Shown: positions 9,021 through 19,439, counted from the first letter of the stretch. The stretch is DNA of 64,000 nucleotides from Natrinema thermotolerans DSM 11552 (GCA_000337115.1 AOIR01000059.1:111653-175652), one strand, 5' to 3'. Made by a program: numbers and translations. Notes: generated from the letters alone by a model not told the origin.

Positions 9021-10136
9021 ATGTCCGACAGGCCCGATCCCCCGAACTGGCTCGTCGAGCGGCCGGGATTGACCGCGCTCGCACTGGCGAGTTCCCTGCT
9101 CGCACTGGTCGTTCTCCTGCCGTATCTCCAGTACGTCCTCTTCGGCGTCGTTCTCGCGTACATCCTGTTGCCGGTTCAGCGACGCCTCGAGGCCTACGTC
9201 AGGCCGACGATCGCGGCGCTTGCGGTCGTGGCGGCGACCCTGCTCGTCGTGTTGTTGCCCCTGATCTATGTCCTCTCGCTCGCTGTCGGCCAGTCGCTCC
9301 GACTCGTCCGGTCGATCAGGCAAGGCGAGATCGACGTCGAGATGATCGAGTCCATGCTCGAGAGCAATGGGTATGCCGTCGATCTCGTCGCGCTGTACGA
9401 GTCGAACCAGGACCGAATCGCGACGGCCGTTCAGGAGGTCACGAACGGGGCGATCGCACTCTTGGGCAGTCTGCCGAGTATGTTCATCGGGCTGACTGTC
9501 ACGCTGTTCGTCCTCTTTGCCCTGTTGCGTGACGGGGAGCGGCTTGTCTCGTGGCTCCGGTGGGTGTTGCCGATCGAGGACGACGTCCTCGACGAACTCG
9601 AGGCCGGGCTGGACCGGCTGATGTGGGCCTCGGTCGTCGGAAACGTCGCCGTCGCAGCCATTCAGTCGGTGATGCTCGGCGTCGGACTGCTGATCGCCGG
9701 TGTTCCGGCCGTTATCTTCCTGACTGTCGCGACGTTCATCCTGACGCTGCTTCCGTTGGTCGGGGCCTTCGGGATCTGGATCCCGGCGACCCTCTATCTG
9801 GTCGCGATGGGGCGACTGAGCGCCGGCGTCGCGATGTTCGTCTACGGGTTGGTCGTCACGTTCTCGGATTCGTACCTCCGGCCCGCGCTGATCGGCCGGT
9901 CCAGTGCCTTCAACTCCGCGATCGTGGTCGTCGGCATCTTCGGCGGCCTCATCGTCTTCGGTGCCGTGGGCCTTTTCATCGGACCCGTCGTCCTCGGCGG
10001 GGCGAAACTCACCCTCGACTGTTTCGCGCGCGCCCGAACGGACGACCCCATCGACGGGGCCGCTCCCGACGCCGGCGGGCTAGTCACCGACTCCGAGGGG
10101 GAAGCCGACTCGAGCGGCGCGGACGACGATTCCTGA
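9021..10136 (+). CDS. AI-2E family transporter (DUF20-type permease)
   Basis: A 371-residue polytopic protein of the AI-2E exporter/TqsA-PerM superfamily. It has paired N-terminal membrane helices (about residues 17-50 and 55-95), a soluble helical segment, and four or five further helices with LTVTLFVLFALLRDG and the conserved ILTLLPLVGAFGIWIPA segment. The C-terminus is an acidic cytosolic tail. The family exports small signals or acts as a Na+ coupled carrier; the substrate here is unknown. A GTG at 9006 is in frame, but the ATG at 9021 gives the more natural start MSDRPDPPNW. Confidence 0.85.
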   Translation: MSDRPDPPNWLVERPGLTALALASSLLALVVLLPYLQYVLFGVVLAYILLPVQRRLEAYVRPTIAALAVVAATLLVVLLPLIYVLSLAVGQSLRLVRSIRQGEIDVEMIESMLESNGYAVDLVALYESNQDRIATAVQEVTNGAIALLGSLPSMFIGLTVTLFVLFALLRDGERLVSWLRWVLPIEDDVLDELEAGLDRLMWASVVGNVAVAAIQSVMLGVGLLIAGVPAVIFLTVATFILTLLPLVGAFGIWIPATLYLVAMGRLSAGVAMFVYGLVVTFSDSYLRPALIGRSSAFNSAIVVVGIFGGLIVFGAVGLFIGPVVLGGAKLTLDCFARARTDDPIDGAAPDAGGLVTDSEGEADSSGADDDS

Positions 10137-10152
10137 TCGGTCGGCGGCCGAT

Positions 10153-10872
10153 TCAGTCGTTCTTCCAGTCGCCCGGCTCGACGCCGTGGATTTCGCCTTT
10201 CGCCTCCCGTTCGTCGGGCCACAGACCGATCGCGAACGCGGCCGCGAAAAACACGACGAGGACGGCCGCGACGAGCGCGCCGTGGACTCCAGGCAGTTCG
10301 GCGGCCTCGGTCCATTGCTGTTCCGGGGTAAACAGCGTGACCTTGAACGCCCAGCCGACGCCAGCCACCGCAAAGAGGAGCCCGTACACGCGCCGTATCC
10401 GGCGTGAGAGTGCCTCTCGAGCCGAGACCTTGAACGTCGGCCGGCGGAGGTCGTCGCTCAGTTCCTCGCGCCAGGCGGGGTGTTCGACGCCGGTCGGATC
10501 CAGAGCGTTCGCGAACACGTTCTCCTGGACGAACCGGACGCGGGCGCGCCAGTGATCGTAAAAGCGGTACCGACGCACCTCATAAAAGAGGAAGATCGAG
10601 AGGACGAACATCCCGATCAGCAGCAAGAAGGCGGGCATGTTCCGACTCGAGTACACGATCGAGAGGAGGGCGGCAAGCAGCGTGATTGCCCAGTCGGTCG
10701 TGCGATCGATCCGGTCCTGTGCGCTGTTGGCCTGACTGACTTCGCCGCGGTAGAAGTGCGGCAGGACGTCGAGCAGGAACTCGGATTCGTTCGCGACCGC
10801 CGCGCCGATCTCCTGGTCGTCGCGGTCGAGCGGGCCGGGGCCGCCTCCGTCGGCGTCGTCGCTGTCGGTCAT
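10153..10872 (-). CDS. DUF2270 family membrane protein
   Basis: A 239-residue protein with an acidic N-terminus (MTDSDDADGG), then LLDVLPHFYRGEVSQANSAQ, a conserved stretch of DUF2270. A first helical pair is at about residues 70-105 (ITLLAALLSIVYSSR, FLLLIGMFVLSIFLF) and a second pair in the C-terminal third. The middle, RFYDHWRARVRFVQENVFA, resembles the conserved core of the family. The function is not known. It is convergent with the upstream permease (17 bp apart). The start at 10872 is preferred over an upstream in-frame ATG because the extension is basic low-complexity sequence. Confidence 0.82.
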   Translation of the reverse strand: MTDSDDADGGGPGPLDRDDQEIGAAVANESEFLLDVLPHFYRGEVSQANSAQDRIDRTTDWAITLLAALLSIVYSSRNMPAFLLLIGMFVLSIFLFYEVRRYRFYDHWRARVRFVQENVFANALDPTGVEHPAWREELSDDLRRPTFKVSAREALSRRIRRVYGLLFAVAGVGWAFKVTLFTPEQQWTEAAELPGVHGALVAAVLVVFFAAAFAIGLWPDEREAKGEIHGVEPGDWKND

Positions 10873-11082
10873 GGCACCTCTCGACAGCACCGCCGCGTAT
10901 AGTCGCCCGTGTGGCGACTGCAGGGGCGGCGGCGCGAGCGGGCGGCGGCAACCGGTCGCCGCCGAAACGGGTGCGTTCATTATCCCCTGTCCGCTAGAGA
11001 CCAGTATCGTGTCTCGGATCGAACGCCGCCGACGCTGCAGGGGGCGACCGATCGGGTCGATCGACCGGGACCACGGCTAGCT

Positions 11083-12420
11083 ATGCACGGATCACACGCT
11101 ACGGGGAGCCCCTACGCTCCCCACACGGAGGAGGACCGCACGGCGATGCTCGAGGCGGTCGGCGCGGACTCCGTCGAGGACCTCTTCGACGTTCCGGCCG
11201 AGGTCGCGTTCGACGGGCGCTTCGACATCGACGCGCGATCGGAACGGGAAACGCGGCGACTGGTACGGTCGCTGCTGGCCCGCAACGACGAGGTGACCGA
11301 ACTGCTCGGACGGGGCCACTACGGCTATTACGTGCCGTCGCTGGTCGATCACCTCGCGGACCGCTCGGAGTTTCTGACCTCTTATACGCAGTACCAGCCC
11401 GAGGTCTCACAGGGGTTCCTGCAGGCCCTGTTCGAGTACCAGTCGCTGTTGGTCGAGCTGACCGGGCTCCCGGTCGCGAACTGTTCGATGTACGACGCCG
11501 CGACGGCGCTGGGCGAGGCCGCGACGCTGGCCGACCGCATCCGCGACACCACGGGCCACCGTGTCCTCGTCCCCGAGCTGCTCCGCGAGGAGCGCCGAAG
11601 CACCCTCGAGAACTACGTCGCCGGTACCGACCTCGTGGTCGAGTCCTACCCCGTCGAGGACGGGACCGTCGACCTCGCGGGACTCGAGGCCGCCGCCGAC
11701 GAGGAGGTCGTCATGATCTACGCCGAGAACCCCACGGTACGGGGAACGATCGAGGAACGGCTCGAGGCCGTCGGCGACCTCGCCGAGTCCAACGATGCGC
11801 TCTTCGTCCTCGGCTCGGACCCGATCGCGCTCTCCCTGCTCGAGCGCCCCGCCGACGTCGGCGCGGACGTCGTCATCGGCGACGCCAGCGTCCTGGGGCT
11901 CCCGACGAGCTACGGGATGGGATTGGGCCTGTTCGCAACGCGGGAGGACTACCTCCGGCAAGTCCCCGGCCGGCTGGTCGGGGCCAGCGAGGACGCGACC
12001 GACCGCCGGGCGTACACGCTGACGCTCCAGACCCGCGAACAGCACATCCGTCGGGAGCGGGCCACGAGCAACATCTGTACGAACCAGGCCTGGGTCGCGC
12101 TCCGGACCGCGATGCACGCTGCCGTCCTCGGCCCGAGCGGCATGGTCGATCTCGCGGAGCGCGACGTCCGACGCGCGCGTGATCTCGCGGCTCAACTCGA
12201 CGAGATCGTCGGCGTGAAAGCGCCGGTCCACGACCGACACCACCTCCGGGAGTTCGTCGCCCGCGTCGACCAGCCCGCCCGCGCCGTCGCCGACGACCTC
12301 GAGAAACGGGGCTTCGCGGTCCACGTCGTCGGTGATCACGAGATCCAGGTCTGTGTCGCCGGCGTCCCCGACGAGCGGCTGGATCGCTTCGTCGCGGCGC
12401 TCGAGGGGGTGATCCGATGA
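11083..12420 (+). CDS. gcvPA: Glycine dehydrogenase (decarboxylating) subunit 1
   Basis: The 445-residue N-terminal half of the glycine cleavage P-protein in its split, heterodimeric archaeal/Gram-positive form. Together with GcvPB it binds PLP, decarboxylates glycine and loads the aminomethyl group on lipoyl GcvH. Conserved pieces are [20 protein letters not shown] near residue 100, [11 protein letters not shown] and [15 protein letters not shown]. This subunit lacks the PLP lysine, as expected. Its stop overlaps the start of gcvPB by 4 bp (ATGA), so the subunits are translationally coupled. gcvT and gcvH are not in this window. Confidence 0.95.
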   Translation: MHGSHATGSPYAPHTEEDRTAMLEAVGADSVEDLFDVPAEVAFDGRFDIDARSERETRRLVRSLLARNDEVTELLGRGHYGYYVPSLVDHLADRSEFLTSYTQYQPEVSQGFLQALFEYQSLLVELTGLPVANCSMYDAATALGEAATLADRIRDTTGHRVLVPELLREERRSTLENYVAGTDLVVESYPVEDGTVDLAGLEAAADEEVVMIYAENPTVRGTIEERLEAVGDLAESNDALFVLGSDPIALSLLERPADVGADVVIGDASVLGLPTSYGMGLGLFATREDYLRQVPGRLVGASEDATDRRAYTLTLQTREQHIRRERATSNICTNQAWVALRTAMHAAVLGPSGMVDLAERDVRRARDLAAQLDEIVGVKAPVHDRHHLREFVARVDQPARAVADDLEKRGFAVHVVGDHEIQVCVAGVPDERLDRFVAALEGVIR

Positions 12421-13913
12421 GCGACGAGCGGCCGGACGACCCGCAGGTCCGGTACGACCAGGCCCGCTACGTCGAGAACGGTGAGTACGAGCCGCTGCTT
12501 TCCGAGAAGGATCTGACGCGGGTCGAGATCGGCGGTGGCGAGGAGACGGCCGACGGCGAGTCGCCGCTGCCCGACGACCTCACCCGTGACTCGCTCGAGC
12601 TACCGGAACTCTCCGAACCCGAACTGGCGCGTCACTACACGCGACTCTCCCAGATGATCTACGGGATCGACAGCGGGCCCTACCCGCTTGGCTCGTGTAC
12701 GATGAAGTACAACCCGAAATTCACCGAGGACGTGGCCGCGCTGCCGTCGGCGGCGGTTCATCCCGACCGCTCCGAGGGGTCGGTACAGGGCAATCTGGAA
12801 CTGCTCTATCGCCTGCAGGACTACCTCGGTCGGATCGGCGGCATGGACGCGGTGACGCTGCAGCCGCCCGCGGGGGCCGCCGGCGAGTTCGTCGGCATCC
12901 GCGTCGCGGCGGCCTACCACGAACACAACGGCGAGGGCCACCGCGACGAGGTCATCGTTCCCGAGAGCGCCCACGGCACCAACTTCGCGACCGCCGCCCT
13001 GGGTGGCTACGACGTCGTTTCCCTGCCCAGCGACGACGAGGGCCGGGTCGACCTCGAGGCGCTCGAGGCCGCCCTCTCGGAGAACACGGCGGCACTCATG
13101 CTCACGAACCCCAACACGCTCGGACTGTTCGAGCGCGATATCACCGAGATCGCCGAGCTGGTCCACGACGCCGGCGGACTGCTCTACTACGACGGGGCAA
13201 ACCTGAACGCCCTGCTCGGCCGCGCGCGGCCGGGCGACATGGGCTTCGACGTGATGCATTACAACGTCCACAAGACGTTCGCGACGCCCCACGGCGGCGG
13301 CGGGCCGGGTGCGGGGCCGGTCGGCGTCGTCGACGACCTCGCGCCGTTCCTGCCCGCGCCCCGGGTGCGCCAGCGCGAGGCCGAGTCCGCGGGCGGCGAG
13401 CCCCGGTACGAACGCTTCGAGCCCGACCACACCATCGGGAAGGTCCACGGCTTCTACGGCAACTGGCTGGTGTTGCTCAAGGCCTTCGCCTACATCGCGC
13501 GGCTCGGCGACGAGGGGCTGGCGGACGCCAGCGCCTCGGCGGTACTGAACGCGAACTACCTCGCCGAGCGGATCGAGTACGACGTTCCCTACGGTCCCTT
13601 CCACCACGAGTTCGTCGCCAGCGCCGGCGAGCAGGACGCCGCCGACGTCGCAAAGCGGATGCTCGACTACGGCGTCCACCCGCCGACGACCAAGTGGCCC
13701 GAAATCGTCCCCGAGGCCCTGATGACCGAGCCGACGGAGGTCGAGAGCAAGGCCACCCTCGATCGGCTCGCCGCCGCGTTCAACGCCGTCGCCGGCGAGG
13801 ACGACGCGACGCTCGAGGCCGCGCCGGAACGCACGACAGCACGCCGGATCGATCAAACGAGTGCCGCGCGGAGCCCGCGGCTGTCGTGGCAGGCGCTCGC
13901 GGACGAGTCCTGA
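12417..13913 (+). CDS. gcvPB: Glycine dehydrogenase (decarboxylating) subunit 2
   Basis: A 498-residue catalytic half of the glycine decarboxylase. The PLP-binding lysine is Lys286 in [19 protein letters not shown]. Other signatures are [13 protein letters not shown] near residue 90, [13 protein letters not shown] and [15 protein letters not shown]. The C-terminal part after about residue 465 is an acidic, family-variable tail. It forms an operon with gcvPA through a 4 bp overlap. It acts in the cytoplasm in one-carbon supply and glycine breakdown. An AT-rich promoter for the next gene follows about 160 bp after its stop. Confidence 0.96.
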   Translation: MSDERPDDPQVRYDQARYVENGEYEPLLSEKDLTRVEIGGGEETADGESPLPDDLTRDSLELPELSEPELARHYTRLSQMIYGIDSGPYPLGSCTMKYNPKFTEDVAALPSAAVHPDRSEGSVQGNLELLYRLQDYLGRIGGMDAVTLQPPAGAAGEFVGIRVAAAYHEHNGEGHRDEVIVPESAHGTNFATAALGGYDVVSLPSDDEGRVDLEALEAALSENTAALMLTNPNTLGLFERDITEIAELVHDAGGLLYYDGANLNALLGRARPGDMGFDVMHYNVHKTFATPHGGGGPGAGPVGVVDDLAPFLPAPRVRQREAESAGGEPRYERFEPDHTIGKVHGFYGNWLVLLKAFAYIARLGDEGLADASASAVLNANYLAERIEYDVPYGPFHHEFVASAGEQDAADVAKRMLDYGVHPPTTKWPEIVPEALMTEPTEVESKATLDRLAAAFNAVAGEDDATLEAAPERTTARRIDQTSAARSPRLSWQALADES

Positions 13914-14075
13914 CCGGCAGACCCTATTCTGTGGGCGTTGACCGCGATCGTCGGTCGACGCGACGGCGGCCAATACAGGAGCAAGCGCGGGGTCTCGCCG
14001 GTGTTGGGTCCGTGGTAGAAATGAAAATAGGTTACGTCGACTGCCAAATTCTCCCCCGGTACCTTTCACACGTCC

Positions 14076-14085
14076 AATATATAAA
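14076..14085 (+). promoter_or_regulatory. TATA box for aldehyde dehydrogenase gene
   Basis: AATATATAAA is the clearest archaeal TATA element in this spacer. Transcription would start about 26 bases downstream, near 14105, giving a leader of about 50 nt before the ATG at 14155. The surrounding 60 bp are unusually AT-rich for the region. Confidence 0.6.
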
Positions 14086-14154
14086 CCACGTTCGATTACA
14101 TCCCTGTTGCCGATTGCCAAACCTTTTCCACGCGACTGAGCATCAGTGGGACCC

Positions 14155-15672
14155 ATGGCCAGTCACCCAGGCTCAGCCGAGGATCGCCGAAACGACGTAC
14201 TGGAGCGCCACCGCGAGACGGCCGATGCGGTCGTCCCGGAACGGACGTCGCTGTATATCGGCGGCGAGTTCGTGGAGCCGGCGGGCGGCGAAACGTTCGC
14301 AACGACCGATCCGACGACGAATCAGGAACTCGCATCCGTTGCCCGCGGTCGCGAAGCGGACATCGATCGTGCGGTCGATGCCGCGTGGGAGGCGTTCGAG
14401 ACGGAGTGGTCGGGGTCCTCACCCGGTGATCGCCAACGGGTCCTGCTAGAAATCGCCGACGCGATCGAGGACAACGCCGACGAACTCGCCCGGTTGGAGA
14501 CGCTCGACAACGGGAAACCGATCACGGAGGCGAGGATCGACGTCAACTCGGCCGCAGAACAGTTCCGCTACTTCGCGGGAATCGTCCGCGAGAACGGCGG
14601 CGAGACGATGACCGAGGGCTCGAGATACGGACAGGTGATCTCGGAACCGTACGGCGTCGTCGCACAGGTAATCCCGTGGAACTTCCCGCTGCTGATGGCG
14701 TCGTGGAAACTCGCACCCGCGCTCGCTGCTGGCAACTGTACGGTGTTGAAACCCGCCGAACAGACGCCACTCTCCGCACTTCGGCTGGCCGAACTGCTCG
14801 ACGGGATCGTTCCGGACGGCGTCGTCAACGTCGTTACCGGATTCGGCGAGGAAGCTGGCGACCCGCTGACTCGCCATCCCGACGTTCGAAAGGTCGCGTT
14901 TACCGGGTCGACCGCCGTCGGCAAGCAGGTCATGACGAACGCGGCGGAGAACGTCACCGACGTGACGCTCGAACTCGGCGGCAAGAGCCCCGTGGTCGTC
15001 TTCTCCGATGTCGACGTTCCGAACGCAGTTCAGTTGATTACGGCCGCGATCTTCTACAACACCGGCGAGTGCTGTGAGGCCGGCTCGCGATTGTTCGTCC
15101 ACGAGGACGTCGCCGACGATGTCCTCGACGGACTCGTCGATGCGATCGCCGGGATGGAAATCGGCGATCCGCTCCGCGAGGAGACTGACCTCGGCCCGAA
15201 GGTTTCCACGGCACAGGTCGATCGGACGCTCGAGTACCTCGAGGCGGCACAGGACGCCGGCGGGCGGTTCCTCACTGGCGGCGACCGTCCCGACGACGAG
15301 GTCCTCTCCGAGGGCTGTTACGTCGAACCGACCCTCATCGAGGGACTCGAACACGACCACACCGCCGTTCAGGAGGAGATCTTCGGTCCGGTACTCGAAG
15401 TGTTCCGCTGGAGCGACTACGAGACGATGATGGAGTTGGCCAACGACGTCGACTACGGACTCGCCGGCGGCGTCATCACCGACGATATTACACAAGCGAA
15501 CCGGGCCGCGAGGGACATCGAAGCGGGATACATCTGGATAAACAGCTACCACGACCTCGCACCGGGACTGCCGTTTGGCGGCTACAAACAGTCCGGGATC
15601 GGGCGGGAACTGAGCGCCGACACGCTTGATCACTACCGACAGACGAAAACGATCAATCTCTCGCTCGGGTGA
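14155..15672 (+). CDS. NAD(P)-dependent aldehyde dehydrogenase
   Basis: A 505-residue ALDH-superfamily enzyme that oxidises an aldehyde to its acid. The cofactor-site segment is PWNFPLLMASWKLAPALAAG (about 174-193). The glutamate Glu273 lies in LELGGKSP, and the nucleophile is Cys307 in NTGECCEAGSR, where the usual GQxC is GECC. The C-terminal PFGGYKQSGIGRE typifies betaine/retinal-type ALDHs, so a betaine-aldehyde or general aldehyde role is possible; substrate cannot be fixed. An in-frame GTG lies 9 bp upstream, but the ATG at 14155 is favoured. Confidence 0.93.
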   Translation: MASHPGSAEDRRNDVLERHRETADAVVPERTSLYIGGEFVEPAGGETFATTDPTTNQELASVARGREADIDRAVDAAWEAFETEWSGSSPGDRQRVLLEIADAIEDNADELARLETLDNGKPITEARIDVNSAAEQFRYFAGIVRENGGETMTEGSRYGQVISEPYGVVAQVIPWNFPLLMASWKLAPALAAGNCTVLKPAEQTPLSALRLAELLDGIVPDGVVNVVTGFGEEAGDPLTRHPDVRKVAFTGSTAVGKQVMTNAAENVTDVTLELGGKSPVVVFSDVDVPNAVQLITAAIFYNTGECCEAGSRLFVHEDVADDVLDGLVDAIAGMEIGDPLREETDLGPKVSTAQVDRTLEYLEAAQDAGGRFLTGGDRPDDEVLSEGCYVEPTLIEGLEHDHTAVQEEIFGPVLEVFRWSDYETMMELANDVDYGLAGGVITDDITQANRAARDIEAGYIWINSYHDLAPGLPFGGYKQSGIGRELSADTLDHYRQTKTINLSLG

Positions 15673-15751
15673 CCCACCCCCTCACAAGGGCGTGGTCGGT
15701 CGTCGCATGGCAGCTCCCTGCGAGCGAATGGCGTCGGCGTACCCGAGACGC

Positions 15752-15928
15752 TTACGCGGTGCTGGAGTCGACGGCGGTGCCGTTGTCGCCGATCCGGACG
15801 AAGCCGTAGTCACAGTCCGGGCAGTGCCACTTGACCTTCTCGCCGAGGTGCAGCGACGTGCTGGCAGCGCGGTAGAAGGTCTTTTCCGCCCCGCAGTTGG
15901 GGCACTCGTGGTCGAGTTCCATAGCCAT
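15752..15928 (-). CDS. Small zinc-ribbon protein (58 aa)
   Basis: A 58-residue protein with two CxxC knuckles: HECPNCGAEKTF near residue 8 and KWHCPDCDYGFV near residue 34, giving a compact four-cysteine zinc ribbon followed by a strand (FVRIGDNGTAVD). The start may be Met1 or Met3. It matches the small haloarchaeal CPxCG-type zinc proteins, which are often conserved but of unknown role; some control motility, biofilm or stress. It stands alone between the ALDH and adenosyltransferase genes. Confidence 0.8.
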   Translation of the reverse strand: MAMELDHECPNCGAEKTFYRAASTSLHLGEKVKWHCPDCDYGFVRIGDNGTAVDSSTA

Positions 15929-16032
15929 GCGCGGCGATAGCGGGTCGAGCGAGTTGAAACTACTGATTCGGCCGACCGATCGACGGCGCGGCCGACGCGG
16001 AAATTAAGTAGCCGCCGTCCGTCGGTCCAGCC

Positions 16033-16566
16033 ATGTCGATCTACACCGGCCGCGGCGACGACGGGGAGACGGACCTCCGCGACATGAGCCGCGTCTCGAA
16101 GGCGAGCGCCCGGATCGAGGCCTACGGGACCGTCGACGAACTCAACGCCTTGCTCGGGACGATCCGCCCGACCGACTACGACGACGTCAACGACCACCTG
16201 TCGGCGATCCAGAACCACCTCCACATCGTCCAGGCGGACTTCGCCAATCCCGACCCCGACGAGGACGACCCCGCGATCCGGCCCGACCACGTCGAGACCG
16301 TCGAGGATTGGATCGATGCCTACGACGAGGAACTCGAGCCGCTGACTTCCTTCGTCCTGCCGACCGGCAGCGACGATGGGGCCGCGCTCCATCACGCCCG
16401 CACGGTCTGTCGGCGCGCCGAGCGCCGCGCGGTCGCGCTCGCCGGAGAGGAACAGATCAACGAGGACGCGGTGCAGTATCTCAACCGGCTCTCGGACGGC
16501 CTGTTCACGATCGCGCGCGTCGTCAATGCCCGCGACGGCGAACCCGAAGAATCGCCGGAGTACTGA
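16033..16566 (+). CDS. PduO-type cob(I)alamin adenosyltransferase
   Basis: A 177-residue ATP:cob(I)alamin adenosyltransferase of the PduO/MMAB type, making adenosylcobalamin. The ATP-binding N-terminus is TGRGDDGETDL, followed by RIEAYGTVDELNALLG near residues 36-51. The conserved FVLPTGSDDGAALHHARTVC and RRAERRAVAL segment is near 113-140 and the closing block is YLNRLSDGLFTIAR. The length is normal for the trimeric family. A cobalamin lower-ligand gene (bluB) is also present at 62.5-63.2 kb, so the cell makes or remodels B12. Confidence 0.93.
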   Translation: MSIYTGRGDDGETDLRDMSRVSKASARIEAYGTVDELNALLGTIRPTDYDDVNDHLSAIQNHLHIVQADFANPDPDEDDPAIRPDHVETVEDWIDAYDEELEPLTSFVLPTGSDDGAALHHARTVCRRAERRAVALAGEEQINEDAVQYLNRLSDGLFTIARVVNARDGEPEESPEY

Positions 16567-16672
16567 CTCGAATCGGTGTTTTCCGTCGCTCGAGGACACG
16601 ACGAGAGCGGCCGCCACACGCAGTACTCGAGAGACGACGCGGGTGCGATCCGTATTACCGGCGGGGTCCGGA

Positions 16673-16861
16673 TTACGGGCCGGCGGCCGATGCCGGGACC
16701 TCGAGGGCGACGGGGTCGTGACCGGTTTCCCGGTGATGATCGGTGCCGAGTCGGGTCGCTTCGGCACGGCCCGTCGCCGACCGCTCGTAGGCACAGCTGT
16801 CACAGGTCACGAGGAACTGCTTCGTCTCGGCGGCCCCCGCGGTCGGTTCGTTCGTTGCCAT
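16673..16861 (-). CDS. Small CxxC/His zinc-finger-like protein (62 aa)
   Basis: A 62-residue protein containing CDSCAYERSA followed 17 residues later by DHHRETGHDP, giving a CxxC...HxxxxxH arrangement that could bind one zinc. It resembles other short haloarchaeal single-finger proteins, including the one at 26467 in this window, which has the same CDxC...H layout. The role is unknown. It lies between the adenosyltransferase gene and the DoxX gene; ATG spacing to flanking genes leaves room for its own promoter. Confidence 0.7.
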   Translation of the reverse strand: MATNEPTAGAAETKQFLVTCDSCAYERSATGRAEATRLGTDHHRETGHDPVALEVPASAAGP

Positions 16862-17017
16862 ACGAGACCGGTCGGCGACGAACCGCTTGAACCGTTCGCC
16901 GAACCACGTTGGTGGTCCGGGTCGGAACCCATCGCTCGAGCCGGTGAGTCGGCCGAGAGCCCGCCGTTCGTACTACCGTCCTGTGGCCGCGAGACGTCGT
17001 CTCGTGGAGAAACCTGC

Positions 17018-17434
17018 TCAGAGACCGACGTTCAGCGCGTAGCCCCACGGCTGGCTCGCCAGCACCAGCACGAGCAGCGACGCGGCGAACAGTTCGACGT
17101 TCTTGGTGAAGTGGTTCATCTCGTTCTGTCTCTGGTCGTCGGGAACCGCCCAGAAGTCGTGCATGAGCGGCGTCGCGACGAGGAAGAAGACAGCCAGCGC
17201 CCCCGCCGCGATGACGGGGTAGACGCCGAGGACGAGGCCGAGACCACCGAGAACGAGGATGACGCCCGAGGCGACGACGCCGAACGTGGGCGCCGGGACG
17301 CCCTTGGCCTCGGCGTAGCCGGCCATCGCGTCCGGCGCGAGGAAGTGGTTGATTCCCTGGTAGAGTATCAGCCCGCCGAACAGCAGTCGGCCGACGAGCA
17401 ACACGACGGCGGCGGGGCCGCTCTCGAATGCCAT
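17018..17434 (-). CDS. DoxX family membrane protein
   Basis: A 138-residue four-helix membrane protein. The first helix carries the typical DoxX pattern VVLLVGRLLFGGLILYQGIN. The segment GYAEAKGVPAP follows, and then two helices rich in Gly (VVASGVILVLGGLGLVLG, VIAAGALAVFFLVATPLMH) before the last near NHFTKNVELFAASLLVLV. Family members have been linked to thiosulfate:quinone oxidoreductase and to redox-stress complexes; the partner here is unknown. The length is usual for the family. Confidence 0.85.
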   Translation of the reverse strand: MAFESGPAAVVLLVGRLLFGGLILYQGINHFLAPDAMAGYAEAKGVPAPTFGVVASGVILVLGGLGLVLGVYPVIAAGALAVFFLVATPLMHDFWAVPDDQRQNEMNHFTKNVELFAASLLVLVLASQPWGYALNVGL

Positions 17435-17669
17435 CAGCGGCTCACCGCCGTCGCCGCGCCGGCCGGTCCGATCGGTCGTGAGTCGGTTCGATCCGCGTTC
17501 CGCGTTCGTCGTTGCATGACGGTATCCGGTTCGTTCCAGAACCGGTTATATTCTCGCTAACGGGAGTGTTACCGGGTGAAACGCCGGTTATCCGTAGAAT
17601 TATAATGGTAGATGGAGCCGAGAACGGGGTCGGTTCGGCCGGCGGGGACCGAAGCGCGATCCGCGCGGC

Positions 17670-19439
17670 TCAGTCGTCGGTGTCCGCCGCCGGCTCGAGG
17701 CCGACGACGGACTGGCCCAGTACGTCGGCGTAGCCCGCCGCCGTGAGCTTTAGCGTCGGAACGCCGGGGAACGTCAGCGTTTGCGCGGTCAACAGCGGCC
17801 GGTCGATGTCGACGCCGGCCTCGCGGAGGGCGTCCTCGAGTGCCTCGAACTCCGCGGCGAACTGCTCGGGCGGGAGTTCGGCGGCGGCCCCGGCGACCGG
17901 CATGGCGAGGTCGGCGACCACCTCGCCGTCGCGGGCGATTGCGATCCCGCCGCCCATCGAGGCGACGCGGTCGGCGGCGACGACGGCGTCGTCGGTATCC
18001 GCGGCGACGGTCACAAGCCCGGTTGCCTCCCAGACGGCCGAGGTAGCGAGCGCCCCCGACTCGAGGCCGAAGCCCGTGAGGAAGCCGGTAAAGCCCCGTT
18101 CCTCGGTCGCCGGGTCGCGATCGAGGACTGTCGCGGTGAGGACGTCGGTGGCGGGGTCGGGGCCGAGCCGGCGGCTCGAGCCGTCCGGTCCGCCGACGAC
18201 GGCGGCATCGGCGGTCGTTTCGGTCGTCACGAGCCCGCGGTCGACCGCCATCGCGCGGACACGGCCCTCGGGCGCGGCCTCGAGGGGCGCGGTGAAGCGC
18301 TCGGCCGAGACGTCGACCGAGATCGTGTCGTAGACGTAGTCGGGGTAGGGGTCGGTCCTGGCGTCGACGAGGGGCTCGCCGTCGGCGACGACGACCTCGC
18401 CCTCGGAGAGGACCGTCTCGACGGCCATCGACTCGAGGTCGGCGACGACGAGGAGGTCGGCGACGGCACCCGGTTCGACGACGCCCCGGTCCGCGAGTCC
18501 GAAGTGGGCTGCGGTGTTCCGGCTCGCGGCGTCGATCGCGTCGGCCGGCTCGATCCCGGCGTCGATCAGCCGGCGGACGATCTCGGCCATGCCAAAGCCC
18601 TCGAGCAGGTCGCCGGGCCAGACGCCATCGGTCGATAGCGAGACGCTCCGTGGGTCGAGGTCCGGGTAGGCATCGATCAGCGCCTCGAGGTCGTCTCGGA
18701 TCGAGCCGGAGCGGCCGACGACGTGGATCCCGTTGGCGGCGCGCTCGCGGATCCCGTCGGCCGAAATCGCCTCGTGGTCGTTGTCGACGACGGTCGCGAA
18801 CGCCCGCAGCGACTCGCCCCGACAGCCCGCGCCGTGGCCGACGATCGGGAGATCGCGTTCGCGGGTGCGGTCGTAGAGGTCCTCGACCGGCGCGTCGCGG
18901 CCGACGACGTGGATCCAGTCGATCTCGCCGACGCCGACGACCCGGTCGTGATCCAGCAGGTCCGAGAGCGCCTCGAGTTCGACCGGCGTCCCCGTCGCGG
19001 GTTCGAAGGTGTCGACGAAGTCCTGTGGCGGCAGGGAGACGTAGGCTGAGACCGGGGCGTCAGCGGTCCGCTCGAGGAAGGTTTCGACGCCGCGGCTGCC
19101 AAAGAGCAGCCCGAGACCGGAACTCTCGGTGACGATCGAGGTAGTCCCCGATGCGAGCAGATGGGGCACTTCGCGGTCGAACAGCAGCTGGATGTCGGCG
19201 TGGGTGTGGGCGTCGATCAGCCCCGGCAGGACGACGCTGTCGGCCGCCGAGACGACTGTCGTCTCCGGGCCGGTGACCGACTCGGCGTCCGCGAGCAAGG
19301 CGGCGATCCTGTCGCCGACGATCGCGACATCGCGGTCGAGAAATTCGCGGCGGTTCGAACAGTACACCTGCCCGCCCTCGACGACCAGGTCGGCGGTCGA
19401 CCCCTCGCGCTCGAGCGCGACCGACTGGAACTCGTTCAT
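17670..19439 (-). CDS. ade: Adenine deaminase
   Basis: A 589-residue amidohydrolase of the adenine deaminase type, converting adenine to hypoxanthine in purine salvage. The N-terminal beta-domain leads into LPGLIDAHTHADIQLL, with metal ligands His78 and His80. Further elements are VVGVGEIDWIHV, PIVGHGAGCRGESL with a conserved histidine, SLSTDGVWPGDLLEG with a catalytic Asp, and the C-terminal domain MGGGIAIARDGEVVADLAMPVAG. This matches the Ade layout rather than allantoinase or guanine deaminase. The gene stands alone and its ATG is preceded by an AT-rich stretch. Confidence 0.88.
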   Translation of the reverse strand: MNEFQSVALEREGSTADLVVEGGQVYCSNRREFLDRDVAIVGDRIAALLADAESVTGPETTVVSAADSVVLPGLIDAHTHADIQLLFDREVPHLLASGTTSIVTESSGLGLLFGSRGVETFLERTADAPVSAYVSLPPQDFVDTFEPATGTPVELEALSDLLDHDRVVGVGEIDWIHVVGRDAPVEDLYDRTRERDLPIVGHGAGCRGESLRAFATVVDNDHEAISADGIRERAANGIHVVGRSGSIRDDLEALIDAYPDLDPRSVSLSTDGVWPGDLLEGFGMAEIVRRLIDAGIEPADAIDAASRNTAAHFGLADRGVVEPGAVADLLVVADLESMAVETVLSEGEVVVADGEPLVDARTDPYPDYVYDTISVDVSAERFTAPLEAAPEGRVRAMAVDRGLVTTETTADAAVVGGPDGSSRRLGPDPATDVLTATVLDRDPATEERGFTGFLTGFGLESGALATSAVWEATGLVTVAADTDDAVVAADRVASMGGGIAIARDGEVVADLAMPVAGAAAELPPEQFAAEFEALEDALREAGVDIDRPLLTAQTLTFPGVPTLKLTAAGYADVLGQSVVGLEPAADTDD